DNA of 40,559 nucleotides. Source: an uncultured Flavobacterium sp. GTDB lineage: Bacteria; Bacteroidota; Bacteroidia; Flavobacteriales; Flavobacteriaceae. The translations under genes and the position numbers were made by a program. Below the pieces are notes generated by a model, which was not told the origin of the DNA, made no database searches, and saw only the letters and a program-made list of their open reading frames with translations. Shown piece by piece: positions 17,148 through 25,211 of the stretch. The DNA lies in the NCBI RefSeq assembly GCF_946478785.1, contig NZ_CAMLDD010000034.1, positions 1 through 40,559 of the forward strand. The letters are read 5' to 3'. Every line of letters starts with the position of its first letter. Position 1 is the stretch's first letter.

Positions 17148-18602
17148 TTAGATTTTATCTCTCCAGGCCGGAACTTGTTTCAGATTTTTATTCAAATCCA
17201 GTTCTCTTTGCGGAATCGGGAAATGAATATGTTTAGGCTGTGCATTCGTTTTACCTGCCGCTTTTAATTTGGCAACAAAATAATCTGGTCCTCTTCTGGC
17301 AAGGTCAAACCAACGTTGGTATTCGTACACCAGTTCTTTTCTTCTTTCTTCAAAAACAGCTTCCCTGAAATCATCCTGACTGATTGACGGAGAAGTAACC
17401 GACAGCAAATCAATTCCGGCTCTTTCCCTAACACGGTCTATTCCTGCAAAGGCTTCTGCAGTTGATCCGTTAAGTTCATTTAAGGCTTCAGAATTGATTA
17501 ATAATATTTCTGCAAATCGAATTATCGGGGTATTTTTTGAAGACTGTCCCGGTGAAGCAGGAGTTGACGGATCAAAATATTTATTAAAATGTGGAATCGT
17601 TTTATATGTTTTTCCATCTGTCGGACTCACAAATTCAACTCCAAAAGTGATGTACTTGCGCTTGTCATTTTCGGCGAAAGCCTCAAAAAGACCACCGGCA
17701 GTATGTAATGCATCAGCCTGATCTCCTGCAATTCCTGGTACGGTGTTAGGTGCAGAAGTTGAGGCAAGCATATTTCCGTTCCAGTTGGTTAGCCCCTTAA
17801 ACTGAGCAGAGAAAATGTGCTCTTTGCCATTCTTGGTAGCTACGTTAAACACATCGGCAAAATTTTCAAACAAGTCATAGGCTTTGCTGTCAATCACTTC
17901 CTTGCTTTTATCAGCAGCTTTTTGCCATTTTTTCTGGGTCAGATAGACTTTAGATAATAAGCTTTTTGCAGCACCTGAAGTAATTCGTCCTTTTACAGGC
18001 TGGGCAACCGGTAAAGCCTCAGCATCTAATAAATCGGTTTCAATCTGAGCATACACTTCAGTTTCAGGAGTATTTGTAATGTTGATGTCAGCTGGCGACA
18101 AACTTTTTGTTTCATGAAGAATCAAAGGAACATCTCCAAACCATCTTACCAGATTAAAATAAAGTACCGCTCTTAAAAATTTCGATTCATTTACAAGATT
18201 TTTGGCTTTTTGCGGATCAAGATTGGCGTTATTCTCTATATTGTCAATAGCTACATTGGCTCTGTTTATTCCGTCGTAGCTCTGTTTCCAGATTTCCTGC
18301 ATACGGTCGTTTGAAGCATCATGTGTTAAATTTGAAAGTGCTCTGACATGAGCATTTCGCGCCCTTGGACCAGCTTCATAATCATCTGTTGCCATTTCAG
18401 TCGATATTTGGATCAGTCGATTGTAAAGTGTATGTGTCGAACTGTTAATTGCGTTATGAATAGCAATCACAGCTGCATCGGCATCTTCATCTGTTTTGTA
18501 AAAGTTATCAGTGGCAATAAATGATTTTGGATTTTCATCCAGAGGATTACAAGCACTAATTGCAAAAACAATCAGTAAACTAAATAAGCTTATATTTTTC
18601 AT
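17148..18602 (-). CDS. SusD/RagB-family nutrient-binding lipoprotein
   Basis: 484 residues. Lipobox at residues 15-18 (ISAC), then the SusD-like N-terminal motif (NPLDENPKSFIATDNFYKTDEDADAAV), internal TPR-like helices and the C-terminal SusD hallmark (FAEILLINSEALNEL, FEERRKELVYEYQRWFDLARRG). It is the surface lipoprotein lid of the SusC pore. It starts 10 bp after susC ends and precedes the sulfatase, so the imported ligand is probably a sulfate ester. Confidence 0.95.
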   Translation of the reverse strand: MKNISLFSLLIVFAISACNPLDENPKSFIATDNFYKTDEDADAAVIAIHNAINSSTHTLYNRLIQISTEMATDDYEAGPRARNAHVRALSNLTHDASNDRMQEIWKQSYDGINRANVAIDNIENNANLDPQKAKNLVNESKFLRAVLYFNLVRWFGDVPLILHETKSLSPADINITNTPETEVYAQIETDLLDAEALPVAQPVKGRITSGAAKSLLSKVYLTQKKWQKAADKSKEVIDSKAYDLFENFADVFNVATKNGKEHIFSAQFKGLTNWNGNMLASTSAPNTVPGIAGDQADALHTAGGLFEAFAENDKRKYITFGVEFVSPTDGKTYKTIPHFNKYFDPSTPASPGQSSKNTPIIRFAEILLINSEALNELNGSTAEAFAGIDRVRERAGIDLLSVTSPSISQDDFREAVFEERRKELVYEYQRWFDLARRGPDYFVAKLKAAGKTNAQPKHIHFPIPQRELDLNKNLKQVPAWRDKI

Positions 18603-18612
18603 TTTGTTTATT

Positions 18613-21600
18613 TTAAAATGTTAGGTTTAAACCGCCTGAAATAGTTTTTGATGCAGGGTAAATTCCTGTATCTGTTCCCGGAGAAATAGTAGTTCCGTTT
18701 GTTATTTCCGGATCGTATCCGCTATAGTTGGTAAAAGTGAATAGATTTTCCCCTGTTATTCTGAATTTTACAGATGTTAATCGCAGTTTCTCTGAAATTT
18801 GCTTTGGCAGATTATAACTAAACGTTATGTTCCTTACTCTGACGAAAGAACCATCTTCTACAAACCGGTCAGAAAATACAGGAGCTGGATCCAGTTTGGC
18901 ACGCGGTGTTGTTGTACTTGGATTTGTTGGAGTCCATGCATCCAGTGCGCTTGTCGAAGCATTTTGTTGTCCATTGAATAATTCTAATGCCTGAGAGTTT
19001 CCATTAAGAATTTTATTCCCTACAGAACCATTCACAAGAACAGACAATTCAAAAGCTTTGTATGTGAAGTTATTGGTAAAACCAAATGTAAAATCAGGCT
19101 GTGCATCACCAATGCTCGTTCTGTCAGCTGCAGTTGTAAATACACCGTCTCCATTGATATCCTTGTATAAACGGTCACCCGCTTTAGGTACAGCATTTCC
19201 TGTCAGTGCTCCTTTTGTTGCAATATCTGCGGTCTGTAATATTCCGTTTGTTATCGCTCCGTAAAAAGTACCTAAAGATTCTCCTTTTCTAAGGATATAA
19301 TTTCCAAAAGTGTAAAATTCTGCATCATTTCCCAATGCTATAATTTTATTTTGATTAAAGGAAATGTTGAAATTTGATCCCCATGAAAATGCTGTATTTC
19401 CCAAAGACGCGTTAATACCTAATTCGATTCCCTGATTTTGTACCGAACCAAAATTTTGTAAAGAAGATGTATATCCTGTTGTGTACGGAATTTGAACATC
19501 CAATAATAAGTCTTTTGTTGTTTTGCGGTAAACATCAAGAGTCAGATTTAATTTATCATTAAAAAATCCAACATCAATACCGGCATCAAACTGATTGGTT
19601 AATTCCCATCCTAAATTATTATTTGCAATTCTTGTTGGTGTAAAACCGGTAAAAATTTGATCTCCAAAAAGATATTTAACACTGGTTAAGGTTGCTAAAG
19701 ACTGATATTCACCAATTTCCTGATTCCCTGTAGATCCGTAACTTGTTCTGATTTTCAGGCTATTGATTATCTCTGAAACAGGAGTGAAAAAATCTTCCTT
19801 ATTTATTTGCCATGCCAATGCTACTGAAGGGAAATACCCCCATTTGTTGTTTTTTCCGAATCGGGATGAACCATCAGCTCTTAGACTGGCCGTAAAATAA
19901 TATTTTGAATTGTAGTTGTAGTTTACCCTTGACAAATATGAATTCAAAGCCCATCTGCTTTCACCAGAGGTTGGCATCACGGCTACACTTCCGCTCTGTA
20001 AACTATTATCGCCGGTAATGTCATTTACAAATTGCTGCGAACCTGAAGTATCAAATTCCCTGCTTGAACTTTGTTGGGTGTAACCGGCTAAAATATTTAA
20101 GTTATGTTTTTCTGCAAAAACTTTGGTGTAGGTTAAGGTATTTTCGTTTAACCATGTTTTGGAATCAGCGTGCCCAATTCTGGCTTCTCCATTGGTGATA
20201 AGGCCTTCGTAAATAGAAGAAGGCAGATAGCTTTTTTCTTTATTGATAATGATGTCAGATCCAAACGATACTTTAAAAACCAAATTTTTTAAAATATCAT
20301 ATTCTCCAAAAACAGTTCCTAAAATACGATCCGTCACAGCATTATTTTTGCGCTCTTTCAATGTTGCAATAGGATTGGCAAATATGTTCTCAAAAGGGTT
20401 TCTCAAGGTATAACTTCCATCACCTTCATAAATTGTGGCGGTAGGAGGCATGCTTAATAACGCTGTTATCAGTCCTGCAGGAGCTACTTTTGACTTGGTT
20501 TCTGAAAGCGTAAGATTCAAACCAAATCTTGAGTTGTTGCTTATTTTAGAATTCAGGTTGATTCTTCCGCTAAAACGTTCAAACCCTGTGTTTTTTATTA
20601 TCCCTTCCTGATTGTAATAGTTTCCGGATACCGCGAATTTGGTTTGGTTGTTTCCACCGGTAACACTTAACTGATGATTTTGTGTGATCCCTTTTTGGAA
20701 AGCTTCTGACTGCCAGTCGATACCTTTGCCTAACTGAGCAATCTGATCATCAGTTAAATATTGATTTGTACCCAGAGCGGGATTTGTATCGTATAAAGCC
20801 GCATTCCTTAGTCTTGCAAATCCTGTGGCATCTAATACATCTACTTTATTACGGATTTCCTGTTGTCCTAATGAAAAATCATAATTGACAGTTAAAAGAT
20901 TTGATGATCCTTTTTTTGTTGTGATGATTACAACACCATTTGCACCTCTTGAACCATATATTGCAGTTGATGAAGCATCTTTTAAAACCGTTATAGATTC
21001 AATATCTGCCGGATTTATGGAAGATAATGGGTTAGTAGGTGTTCCGCTTAAAACACCTGAGGTAACCTCAGAATTGTAAATGGGAAATCCATCGATTACA
21101 TAAAGAGGTTCATTTCCACCCTGAATTGAACTTCCTCCACGTACACGGATACTTAATCCGGCACCAGGCTGTCCTGAAGTCTGGGTTACGTTGACTCCCG
21201 CTACAGAACCCTGAAGTGAACTTTCTAAAGTACGTTGAGTACTTTTTAAGGCTACTGCCGAAACGGTTTCTGCGGCTCCGGTATAATCTTTTTTGGAAGT
21301 TGAACCGTATCCGATGATGACAAGTTCATCAAGTTCCTTAATATCTTCTTTTAGTGATATTTGTACGAATGCACTAGTAGCATCTTTTTCTTGCGTTACA
21401 TATCCAATGTAGCTAACGACAAGGGTATAAGGGAATATTTGGCCAGTCTGAAAATAAAACTTTCCGTCTAAGTCGGTTATTGCAGTATGGGTAGTCCCTT
21501 TAATTTGAATATTAACACCAGGTATTGGTTGATTGGTTACCTGATCGATTACCGTACCATTTAAAGTAGAATTTATAATGGGCTGTGTGTTTTGTGCATT

Positions 21601-21660
21601 AATTCCGGCTGATAATAGCAGGGTAAATAGTAATGAATATAGGTTTAACTTTTTTTTCAT
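18613..21660 (-). CDS. SusC/RagA-family TonB-dependent outer-membrane transporter
   Basis: 1015 residues. Signal peptide (1-22), carboxypeptidase-regulatory-like domain (about 32-105, LNGTVIDQVTNQPIPGVNIQ), a TonB-box-like region (DELVIIGYGSTSKKDYTGA), plug domain (SVAGVNVTQTSGQPGAG, VLKDASSTAIYGSRGANGVV) and a C-terminal 22-strand barrel ending in LNLTF. It takes up ligands captured by SusD using TonB energy. First gene of the operon. No sigma/anti-sigma pair lies beside it. Its unusually long leader contains two cysteine-rich mini-ORFs and a hairpin, which may regulate the operon. Confidence 0.97.
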   Translation of the reverse strand: MKKKLNLYSLLFTLLLSAGINAQNTQPIINSTLNGTVIDQVTNQPIPGVNIQIKGTTHTAITDLDGKFYFQTGQIFPYTLVVSYIGYVTQEKDATSAFVQISLKEDIKELDELVIIGYGSTSKKDYTGAAETVSAVALKSTQRTLESSLQGSVAGVNVTQTSGQPGAGLSIRVRGGSSIQGGNEPLYVIDGFPIYNSEVTSGVLSGTPTNPLSSINPADIESITVLKDASSTAIYGSRGANGVVIITTKKGSSNLLTVNYDFSLGQQEIRNKVDVLDATGFARLRNAALYDTNPALGTNQYLTDDQIAQLGKGIDWQSEAFQKGITQNHQLSVTGGNNQTKFAVSGNYYNQEGIIKNTGFERFSGRINLNSKISNNSRFGLNLTLSETKSKVAPAGLITALLSMPPTATIYEGDGSYTLRNPFENIFANPIATLKERKNNAVTDRILGTVFGEYDILKNLVFKVSFGSDIIINKEKSYLPSSIYEGLITNGEARIGHADSKTWLNENTLTYTKVFAEKHNLNILAGYTQQSSSREFDTSGSQQFVNDITGDNSLQSGSVAVMPTSGESRWALNSYLSRVNYNYNSKYYFTASLRADGSSRFGKNNKWGYFPSVALAWQINKEDFFTPVSEIINSLKIRTSYGSTGNQEIGEYQSLATLTSVKYLFGDQIFTGFTPTRIANNNLGWELTNQFDAGIDVGFFNDKLNLTLDVYRKTTKDLLLDVQIPYTTGYTSSLQNFGSVQNQGIELGINASLGNTAFSWGSNFNISFNQNKIIALGNDAEFYTFGNYILRKGESLGTFYGAITNGILQTADIATKGALTGNAVPKAGDRLYKDINGDGVFTTAADRTSIGDAQPDFTFGFTNNFTYKAFELSVLVNGSVGNKILNGNSQALELFNGQQNASTSALDAWTPTNPSTTTPRAKLDPAPVFSDRFVEDGSFVRVRNITFSYNLPKQISEKLRLTSVKFRITGENLFTFTNYSGYDPEITNGTTISPGTDTGIYPASKTISGGLNLTF

Positions 21661-21698
21661 TTCTTTGTATTGGTTTTAAGTAATTAACAAGGAATCCT

Positions 21699-21720
21699 GA
21701 AAGTTGATTTTTCAACTCTC
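21699..21720 (-). other. small hairpin in the susC leader
   Basis: On the minus strand GAGAGTTGA-AAAA-TCAACTTTC forms a 9-bp stem (one G-U) with an AAAA loop, ending 38 nt before the susC start codon. No T-run follows. It may affect ribosome access or RNA stability. Confidence 0.45.
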
Positions 21721-21761
21721 TAGTGTTTTCTTTATTTAGCGATAAATTTTCTTTAAGCCTC

Positions 21762-21793
21762 GCCATTTCTGTTGCCGCAGAAATGGCTTTTTT
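21762..21793 (+). terminator. strong hairpin: plus-strand terminator and susC leader structure
   Basis: A perfect 10-bp stem GCCATTTCTG/CAGAAATGGC with a 6-nt loop. On the plus strand six T follow at once, a textbook terminator, yet no plus-strand gene lies upstream of it. On the minus strand it begins 8 nt after the stop of the MEKMHNRCCK mini-ORF and has no T-run after it. It may both block antisense transcription and act as a leader element. Confidence 0.75.
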
Positions 21794-21795
21794 GT

Positions 21796-21828
21796 TTATT
21801 TACAGCAGCGGTTGTGCATTTTTTCCAT
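21796..21828 (-). CDS. 10-residue leader mini-ORF with tandem cysteines
   Basis: ATG-started frame MEKMHNRCCK followed by TAA. A second in-frame ATG gives MHNRCCK. It ends 135 nt before susC on the same strand. The two adjacent Cys codons (TGC TGT) are the second and third sense codons from the end, and a perfect hairpin begins 8 nt after the stop. A ribosome pausing at the Cys codons would sit close to the hairpin. Known parallel: polycysteine leader ORFs control sulfur genes in mycobacteria. No Shine-Dalgarno, as usual in this phylum. Its translation is not proven. Confidence 0.4.
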   Translation of the reverse strand: MEKMHNRCCK

Positions 21829-22021
21829 TTTATTATTTTTAGTTTCTATTCATTTTCTTAGTTTATAGGTATAGTTTCAACAGTCTTTTCAATACAAATT
21901 AGCTGCATTAAATAGATTATAAAATATTCAGTAAGATTTATTTGTGTTTTTTTTATAAGGTTTGTTTAAAGTCAATTTATTATGGAGAGATGACCGTAAA
22001 CAGAGAATTATTGCTGGAGAT

Positions 22022-22108
22022 TTAGCAACAGAAGCACATACAACAGCTAGTGTTATAAGTATATTTTTTTTGAAGATTGTAATACGATATGCTTTCGGTT
22101 GTTTTCAA
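22022..22108 (-). CDS. 28-residue leader mini-ORF ending SCCMCFCC
   Basis: From a TTG at 22108 the frame reads M(L)KTTESISYYNLQ... and ends S-C-C-M-C-F-C-C-stop, so six of the last seven coding positions are Cys or Met and five are Cys. An in-frame ATG just upstream (22135) gives only MTKTIKR before a TAA, so the Cys frame needs the TTG, another weak start or reinitiation. It lies about 50 nt downstream of a full-consensus promoter on the same strand and about 360 nt before susC. The last codons can form a short hairpin (TTGCT/AGCAA). A chance occurrence cannot be excluded from one genome. Confidence 0.33.
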   Translation of the reverse strand: MKTTESISYYNLQKKYTYNTSCCMCFCC

Positions 22109-22162
22109 AATTTAGCGCTTTATGGTTTTGGTCATTATTTTAAACTCTACTAATTCTATAGA

Positions 22163-22194
22163 CAAAGTTAATTTTAATATAATAAAAACCAAAA
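22163..22194 (-). promoter_or_regulatory. full-consensus promoter of the susC leader
   Basis: On the minus strand TTTTG (22190-22194), a 19-bp spacer and TAACTTTG (22163-22170) match the Bacteroidota housekeeping promoter exactly. The expected start is near 22157, giving a susC leader of about 500 nt. It faces away from moeA. The rest of the 21661-22585 gap holds the mini-ORFs and hairpins listed separately. Confidence 0.7.
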
Positions 22195-22431
22195 TAATCA
22201 TGAACTTTTTTTGTTTTCACGAGAATTAATATAATTCTATTAAAACATTTTTATTTTAAGTATTTGATTTTTAGTATTTAAACAGTTGTTTTTTTTGAGC
22301 ATTAAAAATATTGAAAAACATTTATGGCAACTTATTAAATATAGAATTTTATATTTCCAAAATATGATTATAGGCTCAAGTTTATCAGCAACAGAGAATC
22401 AAATGTATCGATATGCTCTTTCAAACCATAA

Positions 22432-22461
22432 GTTTAAAATAAAACTGGCTTTATTTTAAAC
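22432..22461. promoter_or_regulatory. perfect 12-bp AT-rich inverted repeat upstream of moeA
   Basis: GTTTAAAATAAA and TTTATTTTAAAC flank a 6-nt ACTGGC loop. It lies about 80 bp upstream of the moeA -7 box and has no T-run. It could be a regulator site or a hairpin; neither can be decided here. Confidence 0.4.
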
Positions 22462-22533
22462 AGTGATTTCAAATAAATTAGAGTAATTTTATAAATAGAA
22501 AAATAAAATTAATTTTTTTTAACCACACTAGTA

Positions 22534-22568
22534 ATAAATACTTATATTTGCAATAAGTATTTATACTT
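22534..22568 (+). promoter_or_regulatory. moeA operon promoter overlapped by an inverted-repeat operator
   Basis: TATATTTG (22543-22550) is an exact -7 box, 35 bp before the moeA start. It lies inside a perfect 12-bp inverted repeat, ATAAATACTTAT (22534-22545) and ATAAGTATTTAT (22553-22564). A third half-site ATACTT (22563-22568) follows, forming AAGTAT-TT-ATACTT. There is no TTG at -33. A repressor covering the -7 box is the simplest reading; its identity is not evident. Confidence 0.65.
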
Positions 22569-22585
22569 AGTTTTATATTTATAAG

Positions 22586-23758
22586 ATGATACAAGTTAAT
22601 GAAGCTTTAACGATTGTAGCAGAAAATAGCTCGAAAATGCCATTGCAAAAAAAAGCAGTGAGTAAAGCGCTGGGATATGTTTTAGCAGAAACGGTATATT
22701 CGCCAATTGCAATGCCGCCTTTTCGACAATCAGCAATGGATGGTTATGCGTTCATACTTAGTGAAAAACAGCAATATGATGTTGTAAGCAGTTCACAAGC
22801 GGGAGATCATTCTAATATAAAACTAAAAAACAACGAAGCAATCCGAATTTTTACAGGCGCTTTTGTTCCTGATGATGCTGATACTGTTGTAATGCAGGAA
22901 CATGTAATGGCTACTGAAAATTCAATCCTGATTACCAGAATGCCGGAACAATTTGCAAATGTTCGTGCGAAAGGAGAACAGATTAATAAGGAAGAAATAG
23001 TTTTTGAAGCCAATACTTTAATCACACCGGCTGCAATTGGTTTTTTAGCTTGCTTGGGAATTACAGAAATTACAGTTTACAAAAAACCGAAAGTTGCCAT
23101 TTTGGTAACCGGAAACGAATTGGTTAAACCCGGAAAAAAATTACCAAAAGGTAAAATTTACGAAAGCAATTCAGTAATGCTACAGGCGGCTCTTCAAACA
23201 ATTGGTATAAATAAAGCAAAAATTTTTAAAGTAAAAGATAATCTTAAAGCAACAAAAAAAGCTTTAAAAGACATATTGACAGAATTTGATGTAGTTTTAA
23301 TTTCGGGCGGAATCTCAGTTGGAGATTATGATTTTGTAAAAGAAGCATTACTGGAAAATGGAGTAGAGGAGCTCTTCTATAAAATCAATCAGAAACCAGG
23401 AAAACCAATGTTTTTTGGCAAAAAAGAGGAAACTTTGGTTTTTGCTTTACCCGGAAATCCTGCTTCATCATTGACTAATTTTTATATTTATGTTTGTCCG
23501 GCGATTAAAAACAAAATGGGTTTCTCTGAAATTCATAAAACAAAAATTGTTAGAGAATTAAACTCAGATCTTGCAAATAACACTGGAAAAACGTTGTTTT
23601 TAAAAGCAAAATACGACGAGACAACTGTTACTGTTTTAGATGGTCAAAGTTCAGCAATGCTTAATACTTTTGCTGTAGCAAATAGCTTGCTAATCGTGCC
23701 AGAAGAAATAGAAAATTATAAAAAAGGACAATTGGTGACATTATTACCGATTGATTAA
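22586..23758 (+). CDS. moeA: molybdopterin molybdotransferase MoeA
   Basis: 390 residues, standard MoeA length. Motifs: PFRQSAMDGYAF, FTGAFVPDDADTVVMQEHV, VAILVTGNELVKPG, SNSVMLQAALQTIGI, ISGGISVGDYDFVKEAL and ALPGNPASSLTNFY. It inserts molybdate into adenylylated molybdopterin, the last step of molybdenum cofactor synthesis in the cytoplasm. First gene of the Moco cluster, with an operator-bearing promoter. Confidence 0.96.
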   Translation: MIQVNEALTIVAENSSKMPLQKKAVSKALGYVLAETVYSPIAMPPFRQSAMDGYAFILSEKQQYDVVSSSQAGDHSNIKLKNNEAIRIFTGAFVPDDADTVVMQEHVMATENSILITRMPEQFANVRAKGEQINKEEIVFEANTLITPAAIGFLACLGITEITVYKKPKVAILVTGNELVKPGKKLPKGKIYESNSVMLQAALQTIGINKAKIFKVKDNLKATKKALKDILTEFDVVLISGGISVGDYDFVKEALLENGVEELFYKINQKPGKPMFFGKKEETLVFALPGNPASSLTNFYIYVCPAIKNKMGFSEIHKTKIVRELNSDLANNTGKTLFLKAKYDETTVTVLDGQSSAMLNTFAVANSLLIVPEEIENYKKGQLVTLLPID

Positions 23759-23856
23759 AAGTTTGAATTTTAGAAAATAGAATAAAGAGTAAAGAATATA
23801 GATTTTGTATAATTGTGAAAAGCAGTATATAAATAAAAACATATAGCATAACATAA

Positions 23857-24603
23857 ATGAATTTACTTAGTTCCGAAAATATAATCTTATTCAGCTTTGC
23901 ATTAATCGTAATTGCATTTCTGTACTCGAGTGTAGGACATGGCGGAGCATCTGGTTATTTGGCATTAATGACCATTTTTGCTTTTCCGGTGGCAGTTATG
24001 AAACCTTCGGCATTATTATTGAATTTATTTGTTTCCAGTATTTCGTTCTTTTTTTATTACAGGATGAATTATTTCAAACCTAAACTCTTTTATCCGTTTG
24101 CAATAGCTTCAATTCCGGCAGCATTTATTGGCGGATTTGTTACTTTGGACAATACGATTTATAAAGTTGTTTTGGGAATTGTATTGGTTTTTGCAGCGCT
24201 GAGATTATTCGGAATATTCAATTTTAAAGAAAAAGAAGCTGTTCAGATAAAATTGCCTTTTGCATTGGTAATTGGTTTTGTAATTGGTTTGTTATCCGGA
24301 ATGCTGGGAATTGGCGGAGGCATTATTTTAAGTCCAATTTTATTGTTTTTAGGATGGGCTTCTGTTAAGGAATCAGCGGCAATTTCGAGCCTGTTTATAT
24401 TCGTAAATTCATTTGCAGGAATGTTAGGATTTCTTTTGGGAGGAAAAATAATTCCGACAGAAAGTTTTTATCTGGTTCCAATTGCAGTTATCGGAGGAGT
24501 TTTAGGAGGTTTTTACGGAAGTGGTTATTTCTCCAACAAAACCTTAAAAATAGTTTTAGGAACAGTGATTTTAATGGCTAGCATCAAATTGATTTTTCCT
24601 TAA
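23857..24603 (+). CDS. TSUP (TauE/SafE) family membrane permease
   Basis: 248 residues and about eight hydrophobic helices, with the duplicated TSUP motif (YSSVGHGGASGYLALM near the start and GLLSGMLGIGGGIILSPIL in the middle). The family exports or imports sulfite, sulfonates, sulfate or related anions. Its place between moeA and mobA, in a cluster that also has a siroheme gene, suggests transport of an inorganic anion linked to nitrate/nitrite or sulfite metabolism. The substrate is not determinable. Confidence 0.9.
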   Translation: MNLLSSENIILFSFALIVIAFLYSSVGHGGASGYLALMTIFAFPVAVMKPSALLLNLFVSSISFFFYYRMNYFKPKLFYPFAIASIPAAFIGGFVTLDNTIYKVVLGIVLVFAALRLFGIFNFKEKEAVQIKLPFALVIGFVIGLLSGMLGIGGGIILSPILLFLGWASVKESAAISSLFIFVNSFAGMLGFLLGGKIIPTESFYLVPIAVIGGVLGGFYGSGYFSNKTLKIVLGTVILMASIKLIFP

Positions 24604-24633
24604 ATTGAATGTGTAATTTACAAATAGTTTGAT

Positions 24634-25206
24634 ATGGAAACACTAACAGCATTTATTCTTTGCGGAGGAAAAAGTTCCCGAATGCAATCAGAGAAAGGAT
24701 TGGTTTTGTTTCAGGAAAAACCATTTATAGAACATATTATTCAGGCGATTTTGCCTGTTACAGAAAATATTCAGTTGATTACGAATACAAAAGATTACGA
24801 TTATTTGCCTTATCAAAAAACAGCAGATATTGTTAAAGATAAAGGACCTTTGGGTGGAATTTATACAGCATTGGAGAATTCTGAAACCGAATTCAACCTG
24901 ATTTTGAGTTGCGATATTCCGTTGATTTCTTCAGAGTTGTTATCAGAATTGATTTCAAAACAAAATGAGGAAGCTCAAATTACCGTTTTTGCCACAGAAA
25001 GCAGAATACATCCTTTAGTCGGAATTTATTCGAAAAAAATAGTGCCGGTTTTAAAAGAGGCGATTAATGCAAATGAATTAAAAATGATGGATTTTCTGTT
25101 GAAAGTGCCTCATCAAATTATAAAAATAGAAGAAAGCGAAAACTTTCCTTTAACCAATATTAATTCGGCAGACGAATTAAACGACCTGAATATCAATTTA
25201 AGTTAA
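24634..25206 (+). CDS. mobA: molybdenum cofactor guanylyltransferase MobA
   Basis: 190 residues. The nucleotidyltransferase motif FILCGGKSSRMQSEKGL is at the N-terminus, followed by DKGPLGGIYTALE, LSCDIPLIS and HPLVGIYSKK. It attaches GMP to Moco to form the bis-MGD cofactor of DMSO-reductase-family enzymes such as nitrate reductases. It starts 30 bp after the TSUP gene and ends 5 bp before cobA. Confidence 0.93.
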   Translation: METLTAFILCGGKSSRMQSEKGLVLFQEKPFIEHIIQAILPVTENIQLITNTKDYDYLPYQKTADIVKDKGPLGGIYTALENSETEFNLILSCDIPLISSELLSELISKQNEEAQITVFATESRIHPLVGIYSKKIVPVLKEAINANELKMMDFLLKVPHQIIKIEESENFPLTNINSADELNDLNINLS

Positions 25207-25211
25207 AGATT

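Noticed and set aside
21962..22153. 63-codon plus-strand frame between susC and moeA
   Set aside because: Starts at TTG, has no recognisable domain, no promoter or terminator for it, and overlaps the antisense promoter and Cys-rich mini-ORF.
21661..22160. SAM or other known sulfur riboswitch in the susC leader
   Set aside because: I could not find the conserved cores of the SAM riboswitch classes; only simple hairpins and the Cys-rich frames are visible.
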